A stretch of 64,000 bases of DNA, taken from contig NZ_JAQTZU010000005.1 in assembly GCF_028687615.1 (NCBI RefSeq), forward strand, positions 62,001 to 126,000, written 5' to 3'. Shown here in pieces: positions 57,280 to 64,000 of this stretch. Below the pieces are notes generated by a model, which was not told the origin of the DNA, searched no databases, and saw only the letters and a program-made list of their open reading frames with translations. This stretch comes from Methylovulum sp. (GTDB lineage: Bacteria > Pseudomonadota > Gammaproteobacteria > Methylococcales > Methylomonadaceae). Each line of letters opens with the position of its first letter. Position 1 is the first letter of the stretch. The position numbers and the translations under genes are program-made.

Positions 57280-58044
57280 ATGTTAAACATCGTCCAAATT
57301 CCGGTCTTAACCGACAACTACATTTATTTGCTCCACGATCCGGTTTCGCTAGCAACAGCGGTGGTGGACCCTGCCGTCGCCCAGCCTGTGCTGGATGAAC
57401 TGGCAAAACGTGGCTGGCGGTTAAGCACCATTTTCAACACCCATCACCACCACGACCATGTCGGCGGCAATCTGGAATTAAAAGCCAAAACCGCTTGCCA
57501 AATCATCGGCCCGGCGGCGGACAAACACCGCATTCCGGGTATAGACCGTTGCGTTAGTGATCACGATGTTGTGACGCTAGGCAACTATACCGCGCAAGTG
57601 CTGGAGACCCACGGACACACCAGCGGTCATATCGTTTATTATTTCGCTAATGAAGACGCGTTATTTTGCGGTGACACCTTGTTTGTCATGGGTTGTGGGC
57701 GTTTGTTTGACGGGACGATAGCAGACCTTTGGCAATCTTTACAAAAACTGCAAACCTTGCCTCCAGCGACGCAGGTTTATTGCACCCATGAATACACGCA
57801 AAACAACGGACGCTTTGCCTTGACTTTAGAACCGAAAAATTCGGCCTTGCAGGAAAAAATGGCGCGGGTTAATCAGCTCAGGGCAAACGGACAGCCCACC
57901 GTGCCATCGACAATCGCCGAAGAACTGGCGACCAATCCGTTTTTACGCACCGACAGCGTGGAATTGCAAACATCGCTAGGCTTGGCAGGGAAAAGTTCGT
58001 TGGAGATATTTACCGCGATACGGGCGTTGAAAGATCGGTTTTGA
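57280..58044 (+). CDS. gloB: Hydroxyacylglutathione hydrolase (glyoxalase II)
   Basis: 254 residues. Splits S-lactoylglutathione to D-lactate and glutathione, completing methylglyoxal detoxification. The N-terminus MLNIVQIPVLTDNYIYLLHDP is typical. The binuclear metal site THHHHDHVGGN lies at about 53-63, with HTSGHIVYYF and FCGDTLFVMGCGRLFDGT further on. The tail carries YCTHEYTQNNGRFALTLEP, the substrate-binding region. An open frame from 57141 on a different frame is not a gene. A palindromic repeat follows immediately. Confidence 0.96.
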   Translation: MLNIVQIPVLTDNYIYLLHDPVSLATAVVDPAVAQPVLDELAKRGWRLSTIFNTHHHHDHVGGNLELKAKTACQIIGPAADKHRIPGIDRCVSDHDVVTLGNYTAQVLETHGHTSGHIVYYFANEDALFCGDTLFVMGCGRLFDGTIADLWQSLQKLQTLPPATQVYCTHEYTQNNGRFALTLEPKNSALQEKMARVNQLRANGQPTVPSTIAEELATNPFLRTDSVELQTSLGLAGKSSLEIFTAIRALKDRF

Positions 58045-58052
58045 GCAGATAT

Positions 58053-58085
58053 AGATCTGGCAGGTTTTAAAAACCTGCCAGATCT
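58053..58085. terminator. Long palindrome between gloB and the lectin gene
   Basis: AGATCTGGCAGGTTT pairs with AAACCTGCCAGATCT around a very short loop, 9 bp after the gloB stop and 22 bp past the end of the opposing gene. It may end transcripts from both sides. A close relative is at 59680-59710, so it is also a dispersed repeat. Confidence 0.6.
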
Positions 58086-58106
58086 TAGCATTTTTACTGT
58101 TTTGAA

Positions 58107-58790
58107 TTATGGCAATTGAATAACCACTGTCGCAGGCAGGGTTGGTTTTTTCCGTTTAAGCTGATAATTGCCTTTGCTGTCGGTAGCAATCGTTTTATCG
58201 GCTTGACCTGCTTGTTTTAAGGTCACTGCCGCCCCTTTTACGCCTGCTTTTAGCAAACTGATTTGCCCGTAAACATCGGGTAAGGTGTTCCATTCGCATA
58301 GGGTGGAAACCGTGTGTGCAACATCGTCCCCCGCCCCTGCCGAGCTGTTGATTGATGAAAAATCTCCCCAAAATGAAATAGGCTCAGAAGATGGATAATT
58401 ATTCGTGTACATAAACAGATAGTGTTGGCCATATTTGCCACCATTATCAGGTTGCCCACTGTACCAATTGGTGTAAATCGATTTTTCCCCAGTAACCCAA
58501 GCCCACAGGCCTTCTTGTTTCTCATCGGTCGCACCTAACCAAATGCCCTCGGTTTGGGTATTGGTGCTACCCAAGTTATCCCAAATAAAATTTTCTTCAA
58601 TATACGAAGTGACGGTTGCCAAATAACCGCCGTTCGCGTTACAAAAAGCGTTGGCATCGGCCCAGCCGCGTGTTTTGTCAAAGCGTTGATAATAATGTTT
58701 GTTGTCTAGGTTTTGAACTCTGGCAGAATCGGCAAATGCCGTACCGCTGGCTAACACAGCGGCGATAATCGTCAGTTGGATGGGCTTCAT
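58107..58790 (-). CDS. Secreted C-type-lectin-domain protein
   Basis: 227 residues with signal peptide MKPIQLTIIAAVLASGTAFA. Residues about 28-170 form a C-type lectin fold: HYYQRFDKTRGWADANAFCN, GGYLATVTSYIEENFIW, IWLGATDEKQEGLWAWVTGE, TNWYSGQPDN and CEW at the end. The long-loop QPDN motif suits Ca2+/sugar binding. The C-terminal about 50 residues (GQISLLKAGVKGAAVTLKQAG, TDSKGNYQL) look like a carboxypeptidase-regulatory beta fold. A surface or extracellular carbohydrate binder is likely; target unknown. ATG 58790; divergent from the XRE regulator. Confidence 0.85.
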   Translation of the reverse strand: MKPIQLTIIAAVLASGTAFADSARVQNLDNKHYYQRFDKTRGWADANAFCNANGGYLATVTSYIEENFIWDNLGSTNTQTEGIWLGATDEKQEGLWAWVTGEKSIYTNWYSGQPDNGGKYGQHYLFMYTNNYPSSEPISFWGDFSSINSSAGAGDDVAHTVSTLCEWNTLPDVYGQISLLKAGVKGAAVTLKQAGQADKTIATDSKGNYQLKRKKPTLPATVVIQLP

Positions 58791-58947
58791 TTTGATTTTT
58801 CCTGATTTAATAAGTCAATGGATGGGTTTTCTGGCTAAAGATGGAAATTCATTTTGCTTGATTAACAAGCACACTGATTATCAAGCCGCTAAGCCCATGC
58901 TACAATCAACCAATCGTTTAGATTTCCACACAGTTTGTTGGTAGCTT

Positions 58948-59334
58948 ATGAAAATACAGGAAAAATTACGTTTTATGCGCGAAGCCCGCAACTGGTCGCA
59001 GGAAGAAATGGCGATGAAACTGAACATGTCCACTAACGGTTACGCGAAGATTGAACGCGGCGAAACCAAAGCCTCCATCCCCAAACTGGAACAAATTTCC
59101 GAAATTTTAGATATGGATTTGATGGAACTGCTGTCTTTTGGAGAGAAGCAAGTAGTGTGTTTGATCGGCGATAGCAATAACGGATTTAATGTCATGGGTT
59201 CATCGAAAGAACTGGCGGCTGAAATCCAAAACCTGCAATTGGTCATCAGCCATAAAGAGGAAGTGATCGGCTACCAAAAACGCGAGATTGCGTATTTGCA
59301 AGAGATGCTGGCAATGTTGAAAGCAGAAAAATAA
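58948..59334 (+). CDS. XRE-family helix-turn-helix regulator
   Basis: 128 residues. The N-terminal HTH (about 1-62) reads KLRFMREARNWSQEEMAMKL, NMSTNGYAKIERGETKASIP, KLEQISEILDMDLMELLSF. The C-terminal half is a coiled coil (LAAEIQNLQLVISHKEEVIGY, then KREIAYLQEMLAMLK) likely for dimerisation. It is divergent from the lectin gene with a 157-bp shared upstream region, so it may control that gene or itself. No dyad operator was clearly seen. Not obviously paired with a toxin. Confidence 0.88.
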   Translation: MKIQEKLRFMREARNWSQEEMAMKLNMSTNGYAKIERGETKASIPKLEQISEILDMDLMELLSFGEKQVVCLIGDSNNGFNVMGSSKELAAEIQNLQLVISHKEEVIGYQKREIAYLQEMLAMLKAEK

Positions 59335-59368
59335 GCCCGGCGCGGGATGGGATTTGAACCAACAGCGC

Positions 59369-59450
59369 GTAGGCTGGGATGGCGCAAGGAATCCCAGCAC
59401 TTTGCAACACCTATTTGCTGGGATTACGCTATCGCTCCATCCCAGCCTAC
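59369..59450. repeat. Dispersed GGCTGGGAT...ATCCCAGCC inverted repeat, copy C
   Basis: GTAGGCTGGGATGGCGCAAG (59369) and its partner ending CTCCATCCCAGCCTAC (59450) form the outer arms; AATCCCAGCA and TGCTGGGATT pair inside. This is the best-preserved copy; degraded copies sit at 56.4 and 57.2 kb. Confidence 0.7.
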
Positions 59451-59518
59451 GTGCTAAAACGTTACGGAACGGGTTAGGATTTGGCTAAAAATAACTTCTC
59501 TGAACAGTTTCTGAAACC

Positions 59519-59680
59519 CTAGTACTCAGTCAATGTTGAATTGTCGGTATTATTTTCGTAGGGGCGAGCGGTTGCTCGCCTGATCGCGGCGGGTTTCGGT
59601 AGGCCCCTAAAAAAGGCGGATAACCATCCGCCCCTACGGGATTAGATTGCCCCATCAAAAAATCATTGACTGAGTACTAG
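59519..59680. mobile_element. MITE-like element with perfect 17-bp inverted ends
   Basis: CTAGTACTCAGTCAATG (59519-59535) and CATTGACTGAGTACTAG (59664-59680) are perfect inverted repeats. Inside, CGTAGGGGCG and CGCCCCTACG form a second inverted pair around GGCGGATAACCATCCGCC. The 162-bp non-coding element abuts another palindrome at its right end. Confidence 0.65.
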
Positions 59681-59710
59681 ACCTGACAGGTTTCAAAAAC
59701 CTGTCAGGTC
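59680..59710. repeat. GACCTGACAGGTTT palindrome
   Basis: GACCTGACAGGTTT pairs with AAACCTGTCAGGTC around CAA. It is a variant of the palindrome at 58053-58085. Confidence 0.7.
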
Positions 59711-59803
59711 TTAATATCGGGGAATTATTAATGGCCAAATCCTGACAAACCCGTTCCAGCTTGAGTTTTTCAAATGTAATCACTATTTTTTAAGGTATCC
59801 AAC

Positions 59804-60352
59804 ATGCGTTTATTCATTTTGCCTCTATTTGTCCTTGCACTACTATCCGCCCGCCCCGCCTTTTCTGCACAGGCGTATTGCAATGGCGTGGACTCTTTTG
59901 AAACGGTGTTGTCGTTGCTGTCACAACGTTTAGATTTAGCGGCAGAGGTGGCGCGATATAAATGGAATCAAAAAGCGGCTATTGAAGATAGTGCGCGTGA
60001 GCAATTGATTATTAAAAAATTAATAGCCGATGCCACCGCTAAAGGCTTACCTGCCGAATGGTCGGAGCAATTTTTCCGGGCGCAAATCGAAGCGTCGAAA
60101 AATGTGCAGCGGCAATTGTTCGATGATTGGCAAAAAAATCATGCCGGGACATTCGCCGATGTGCCGGATTTAAACAGCCAAACCCGCCCCAAGTTGTACG
60201 CGCTGATGTCCGATTTGATTGATGCGTTGAGCAAAGCCTGGCAGCCCTTGCATCAAGCAGAATGCAAAAGTGTATTGGATAGGTTGGTCAGGGAAAAATT
60301 GCTTAAACCGGAATATAAGGCGGCTAGCAAGCCGTTGTTTGAGGTGCGTTGA
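59804..60352 (+). CDS. Periplasmic (gamma-AroQ) chorismate mutase
   Basis: 182 residues with a signal peptide (MRLFILPLFVLALLSARPAFS, cleavage before AQA). The helical AroQ fold is evident: LLSQRLDLAAEVARYKWNQ with active-site Arg and Lys, AIEDSAREQLIIKKLIADA, and GLPAEWSEQFFRAQIEASKNVQ, followed by the second four-helix half with paired Cys residues (YCNG, AECKS). Converts chorismate to prephenate, but outside the cytoplasm, where the substrate source is obscure. It stands alone and ends at a long hairpin. The ATG follows TTTTTTAAGGTATCC. Confidence 0.88.
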   Translation: MRLFILPLFVLALLSARPAFSAQAYCNGVDSFETVLSLLSQRLDLAAEVARYKWNQKAAIEDSAREQLIIKKLIADATAKGLPAEWSEQFFRAQIEASKNVQRQLFDDWQKNHAGTFADVPDLNSQTRPKLYALMSDLIDALSKAWQPLHQAECKSVLDRLVREKLLKPEYKAASKPLFEVR

Positions 60353-60430
60353 ACTGGTATTTTCGTTGCCCGTTCCCAAGCTGCTGCTTACCCTCTGGGG
60401 CATAAATGGGAACTCAGGATGGGAAGATAA

Positions 60431-60509
60431 GTAGGTCGGGTTAGCGACAGCGTAACCCGACGCAATTGGCATAAAAATGTCGGGTTACGCTGTCGCTAAC
60501 CCGACCTAC
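60431..60509. terminator. 31-bp perfect hairpin between convergent genes
   Basis: The arms 60431-60461 and 60479-60509 are perfect reverse complements (GTAGGTCGGGTTAGCGACAG to start) with a 17-nt loop. It ends 16 bp from the TonB receptor stop. Each arm is itself partly palindromic (GTCGGGTTA / TAACCCGAC). It likely blocks read-through between the convergent genes and belongs to a dispersed repeat family. Confidence 0.65.
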
Positions 60510-60525
60510 AGAATGTTATTGGTAT

Positions 60526-62646
60526 TCAAAAACTCACCGAAGCCGTCACCCGCACCATACGCGGCTCGACCGGATGCTTGATTATCCCATCGGTACTACC
60601 GTCCGCATTCGGACCCGCCGCTTCGCCTTGTAAACGGTAGCCGTAAAAATAGGCGATATCGTTATGGGTCGATCCAAACAGATTGAACACATCTACTTCA
60701 ATCTTGTAGGTTTTGTGCTGGTAACCCGTGCCGAAATTGACGATGCTAGTGTCGCCGCCCCAGGCACTGCCCGTCTCGTTCAATGGCACGTCGCCGAAAT
60801 GGCGTAATCTGAGCGATCCGAAAAGCCCTGATGGCGTATTCACCACCGCGCCAACACTAATCACGCGGCCTACCGAATTGGGGATGCGATTTTCCGATGC
60901 GGGTACGCCAACAAACTGTGAGGCGGTGAAGGCAAAATCGGCATCCAAAGTCAGCCAATCGGTAGGCTTATAATAATTTGTCCATTCAACACCGTAACGT
61001 TCGGATTTGCCGGACGGCTCGGTCGTACCGCCATCGCCAACAAACACCAATTCCGATTGGCTTTCCAGCCACCAAACCGCCAACGTCGAATTCAAACCTT
61101 GCACCGCTTGGCTACGTACACCAACTTCCGCACCGCGTGAACGGACTAAGGGCGTGACCGAATTTGCCGTATCGCCCGTCGCCGGATCAATTTTTATCGT
61201 CGTGCCACGCGCATCGTTGGAATGGTAGCCGTAACCCAGATTGATGAAAAAATCGGTGTCCAACCACGGCCCGGCTATCAGGCTGAGTTTGGGGCTGGCA
61301 AGTGAGGCATCTTGGCTGCCGGAATTGGCCGCCAGCGTTTGGCTATGGACATCAAAGCTAAAAAAATCACCGCGCAAGCCCGCGATGGAGCGGAATTTTT
61401 CTAACCAATGGGTTTCGCTTTTGACATAGATACCGACGCTAGTTTCGGTAATGTCGTCTTGGCGCACAGTGTTTAACAACTGGCGTTTTTGGGTGTGGTT
61501 TAAGGCGACACCATTGATGCCGTCATGACGGATTTGGATGCCTAAGGTATTGTCCATTTCTAAACCAAACAACTTATCGTAACGGGTATGCTCACCCGTG
61601 CCGCCAACTTGGACACGGCGTTCTTTTTGCTGGATTTGGTCGCCGTGGACGGTGTCGATATAGCCTGTGAAATTGGAGTACAAGTCCAAATCACTGTACA
61701 GCGCGTAAATGCCCAGGTCATTTTTGGCGTGGGCGTTGCGGTTCCAAAAATTGCCGGATAGGCTGTAACGGCTGGTCACACCGCCGTCGCTGGCATCGCC
61801 CGTGCCGTATAAACCCATGATGCCCGCATTTATGGCTCGTTCCGGTATCTGGTTGGTGGCATTCCAGGTGTTGTGATACGCCTTACCGTTGATGGACATG
61901 CCCCAATTGTCTTGGTCTATGGTGTAACGCAACATGCCGTTGTATTTGTTGCTGGCTTCGGGTTGCTGCCAAACGCCATCATAGAAATTCACTTCCGAAC
62001 CGAACAGTAAATCGCCATCACCCAGTTTGAGTGAATCCGCCAACACGCCACGGTAATAACCAAATTCACCGCCCGTAAATTTGAGCAAACCTTCGGATAG
62101 CTTGTGTATTGTGTGCATTTTGGCATAACCCGCCGCCGAAAAATCGCCCACTTCGGCGTAATACGGGCCTTTGCCGTATTCGATTTTATCCACCAGCTCA
62201 GGGATGACGCTGTTCAAATCCAAATAACCTTGCCCGTGGGTATGGCTGGGCATATTCATTGGGATACCATCAACATTGACAGAAAAATCCGTGCCGTGGT
62301 CGAGGTTAAAACCGCGTAAAAAATACTGGTTTGCCTTGCCGGAACCGCTGTGCTGGGTCGCCAAGGCACCCGGCACGACTTCCACCAATTCCCCGGTACG
62401 CGACAAAGGCCGGTGTTTGAATTCGGGCTGCCCGACCACGCCTTGCGATGCCGACGACGCAATGCCGATCAAATCGGTGGCGCGCCCTTCTATCTCGACC
62501 GTTTCCAATTGTACTGGCTCTTCTTTAGGTGCTGTATCCGGTTGCGGGTGTGCCTGAACGATGATGCAGTGCAGGCTAAGATAAACTCCGATACCAAAAA
62601 CCAGTGAACAAGGTGTAATAGCCAAATCAAAGGTTATTTTTTGCAT
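60526..62646 (-). CDS. TonB-dependent outer-membrane receptor
   Basis: 706 residues. After a signal region (to about VQAHPQP) comes the plug: LETVEIEGRATDLIG, GELVEVVPGALATQHSGSGK, YFLRGFNLDHGTDFSVNVDG and KIEYGKGPYYAEVGDFSAAG. The remaining about 500 residues form an alternating aromatic beta-barrel ending in RMVRVTASVSF with a terminal Phe, as outer-membrane assembly requires. The FNLDHGTDF plug type is common for receptors of unassigned metal or small-molecule ligands. No siderophore genes or TonB adjoin it. No clear Fur box upstream. Its 3' end meets a 31-bp hairpin. Confidence 0.92.
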   Translation of the reverse strand: MQKITFDLAITPCSLVFGIGVYLSLHCIIVQAHPQPDTAPKEEPVQLETVEIEGRATDLIGIASSASQGVVGQPEFKHRPLSRTGELVEVVPGALATQHSGSGKANQYFLRGFNLDHGTDFSVNVDGIPMNMPSHTHGQGYLDLNSVIPELVDKIEYGKGPYYAEVGDFSAAGYAKMHTIHKLSEGLLKFTGGEFGYYRGVLADSLKLGDGDLLFGSEVNFYDGVWQQPEASNKYNGMLRYTIDQDNWGMSINGKAYHNTWNATNQIPERAINAGIMGLYGTGDASDGGVTSRYSLSGNFWNRNAHAKNDLGIYALYSDLDLYSNFTGYIDTVHGDQIQQKERRVQVGGTGEHTRYDKLFGLEMDNTLGIQIRHDGINGVALNHTQKRQLLNTVRQDDITETSVGIYVKSETHWLEKFRSIAGLRGDFFSFDVHSQTLAANSGSQDASLASPKLSLIAGPWLDTDFFINLGYGYHSNDARGTTIKIDPATGDTANSVTPLVRSRGAEVGVRSQAVQGLNSTLAVWWLESQSELVFVGDGGTTEPSGKSERYGVEWTNYYKPTDWLTLDADFAFTASQFVGVPASENRIPNSVGRVISVGAVVNTPSGLFGSLRLRHFGDVPLNETGSAWGGDTSIVNFGTGYQHKTYKIEVDVFNLFGSTHNDIAYFYGYRLQGEAAGPNADGSTDGIIKHPVEPRMVRVTASVSF

Positions 62647-63155
62647 ACGCGCATCTTTATAGAATTGAAATTAATAGATTATAGGAGTTGCAAAGGTTTT
62701 TTACCTTGTGGCTATCAACTCATTAACGATACGCACAAGAGGAATGTTTGGATGCAGTTTATAAGGGAATAAACATCAAAGATGCCAAAGAACCATAAAA
62801 ATACCAAAAAAATCAGAATTTCTGAATTTTATCCCATACAAATAATATTCATTAATTGCCGCGTAATCAAAATACTACCAAGCCTAGTTACTAACATTTT
62901 TATTGATGTTATTTTTAATGATAACGCTATTACTTAGTCTTTTGTATATAAATCAACTTATTTTAGAAGTTGTCATAATTTTCTAACATACAAAACCATG
63001 CTAAAAAACTTGACCTAACATTATCGCTCATGATAAAAATCATCCCGTTGTTCTAGATTTATCGGACAACCGGCTCAGAAATTTTTATTTTTGAGTTGCA
63101 CCCCTTAGAGGAAAGGGAAATACCAAATATTATTAACCTTAGAGAGGATTTAAAA
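62647..63155. other. 509-bp AT-rich intergenic region
   Basis: Carries promoters for the TonB receptor (minus) and the small membrane protein (plus). On the minus strand a TATAAT-like hexamer lies about 25 bp before the receptor start, but without a good -35. No operator was recognised. Confidence 0.4.
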
Positions 63156-63365
63156 ATGACTGAAGTAAAAGAAGACAACAGCATGTGGTTTATCATTGGT
63201 GGCTGCATCATTGCGATGATAGTCGTCGTAATATTCCTGAAAGGGGAAAAATCTGAACACTTAAAAAGCGGTACTGTCGCTCAATTGCAATCAGAAACTT
63301 TTGCTAACTTAGAAAAAAGAAAAACCAGCAACAACGTTACTGAAGCCCAAAAAGCTGGAAAATAA
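63156..63365 (+). CDS. Small single-helix membrane protein
   Basis: 69 residues from ATG 63156, chosen for its GAGAGGA ribosome site; the frame is open further back to 63096. The short acidic start MTEVKEDNS is followed by one membrane helix, MWFIIGGCIIAMIVVVIFLK, and a charged, Gln/Ser/Lys-rich tail likely in cytoplasm or periplasm. No family recognised. A strong intrinsic terminator 6 bp after the stop supports that it is a real transcribed gene. Confidence 0.7.
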   Translation: MTEVKEDNSMWFIIGGCIIAMIVVVIFLKGEKSEHLKSGTVAQLQSETFANLEKRKTSNNVTEAQKAGK

Positions 63366-63371
63366 ATGACA

Positions 63372-63408
63372 AACCCACCGATGAGCTTAATCATCGGTGG
63401 GTTTTTTT
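63372..63408 (+). terminator. Rho-independent terminator
   Basis: CCCACCGATGA pairs with TCATCGGTGGG around GCTTAA, followed by seven T residues. Classic intrinsic terminator for the small membrane protein gene. Confidence 0.92.
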
Positions 63409-63827
63409 GTGGTATTTTTGAACATTAGAACCAATCATTAAACGAACAAATTAAACAATCTTTAAATTTCATTAATGGCATATTATGGGATTGTCAAAAA
63501 ATTTTAACTTTATTCCTTCATCGACTGAACATAAAAGCTATTTACTGATTAAAATATTATTAAGTTGATTATTAAAAGAAATAGCATGATATACAACTTA
63601 AATAATGCCGTACCAGGTTCTAATCGATACGACAAAAATATACTCCGAGCAATAAATTCGTCATACCCTCCATAATTTTTTTCTTCTACCTTCAGCCCGG
63701 TAGGGTGGACAAAGTTTTTTTGTCCACCATTTTTTTGCATTCAATCATTATCTTGAACTTCTGATGTAATCCTAGCAAGTTCGATTCTATACATTTACCC
63801 GTTGTTAATCAGCTTGATAAGTCAGTA
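63409..63827. other. Intergenic region before yggX
   Basis: About 420 bp, AT-rich. No gene supported; the minus-strand frame at 63549-63740 has no ribosome site or similarity. It holds a second terminator-like hairpin at 63704-63736. Confidence 0.5.
63704..63736 (+). terminator. Orphan terminator-like hairpin
   Basis: GGTGGACAAA and TTTGTCCACC form a 10-bp stem with a 5-nt loop, then ATTTTTTT. Orientation is + strand, where no upstream gene is annotated within 330 bp. It may be a repeat or may end an unrecognised small RNA. Confidence 0.5.
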
Positions 63828-64000
63828 TCAATCTTTTGGCGGCACGTAACCAACCGGCATTTCATTATTGCCTTCAAACAAGAATTTTGTCCGCTCTTCA
63901 GCCAAAAATACCCTAGCTTTAGGATCGAAACTTGCCAATCTATTTTCATTAATCAGCATGGTTTGTTTGCTTAGCCATGCCTTCCAAGCTTCTTTAGAGA
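63828..64000 (-). CDS. yggX: Fe(II)-trafficking/oxidative damage protein YggX (5' part beyond window)
   Basis: The visible C-terminal 57 codons read [40 protein letters not shown] and GYVPPKD before the stop, matching the conserved W..WL..QTMLINE and FLFEG blocks of YggX. The family protects iron-sulfur proteins from oxidative damage. About 33 N-terminal residues lie past the window edge. mutY, its usual neighbour, cannot be seen. Confidence 0.93.
   Translation of the reverse strand, partial: SKEAWKAWLSKQTMLINENRLASFDPKARVFLAEERTKFLFEGNNEMPVGYVPPKD

Noticed and set aside
57141-57398. 85-codon frame overlapping the gloB start
   Set aside because: Consists of repeat DNA followed by out-of-frame gloB sequence.
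59340-59368. GGGATTTGAACC motif resembling the complement of a tRNA T-arm
   Set aside because: On the minus strand the flanking bases do not pair as a T-stem and no anticodon or D-arm is found; at most a decayed tRNA 3' end or attachment-site trace.
63549-63740. 63-codon minus-strand frame near the right end
   Set aside because: Overlaps a terminator-like hairpin and lacks a start signal or similarity.

Overview
The window looks like chromosome of a gammaproteobacterium. UvrD, YbiT, FxsA, PdxJ, CutA/DsbD and YggX all read as gammaproteobacterial types. A secreted protein at 13.4-14.1 kb resembles, from memory, the MopE/CorA copper-protein family of methanotrophs. Together with the NifJ/PpsA pyruvate module this suggests a type I methanotroph (Methylococcales), but no methane-oxidation gene lies in the window, so the assignment is tentative. 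Coding is dense, with many dispersed palindromic repeats between genes.

Layout. 0-7.3 kb: a minus-strand pyruvate module (nifJ, a dihydroorotate-dehydrogenase-like flavoprotein, ppsA cut by the window edge). 7.6-14.9 kb: an unusual single-chain fusion of an AI-2E-type permease to a P-type ATPase, the ABC-F protein YbiT, the MopE/CorA-like protein and pdxJ. 14.9-16.6 kb: a gene-poor, repeat-rich stretch. 16.6-25.0 kb: a very large alpha-2-macroglobulin followed by pbpC. 25.1-30.5 kb: an accessory island with an IS3-type remnant, a secreted phosphoesterase behind a four-half-site Pho-box-like array, and an SGNH/GSCFA gene pair bracketed by one full and one truncated copy of a REP-associated tyrosine transposase. 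30.5-39.8 kb: a polysaccharide deacetylase/TPR pair, uvrD, a small DUF2892-like protein, fxsA, and cutA-dsbD-tlpA for copper tolerance and periplasmic thiol chemistry.

40.5-53.1 kb is the most interesting region: five co-directional, mostly overlapping genes encoding a fully reducing type I polyketide synthase (KS-AT-DH-MT-like-ER-KR-ACP, no thioesterase), an alpha-oxoamine synthase, a KpsS/RkpJ-like capsule protein, a short-chain dehydrogenase and an LTA-synthase-like membrane enzyme. The gene set recalls rhizobial rkpAGHIJ. The PKS + oxoamine synthase + SDR trio also follows the logic of fungal fumonisin/AAL-toxin synthesis. I infer that it makes a sphingoid-like amino-alcohol lipid that is decorated by, or anchors, a surface polysaccharide.

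53.1-64 kb: an SPFH/NAD-kinase-like pair, tgt, a Uma2 protein, gloB, a secreted C-type-lectin protein, an XRE regulator, a periplasmic chorismate mutase, a TonB-dependent receptor, a small membrane protein with a strong terminator, and the end of yggX. Between these sit several palindromic or MITE-like repeats. No tRNA, rRNA, CRISPR array or intact IS transposase other than the REP-type one was seen.
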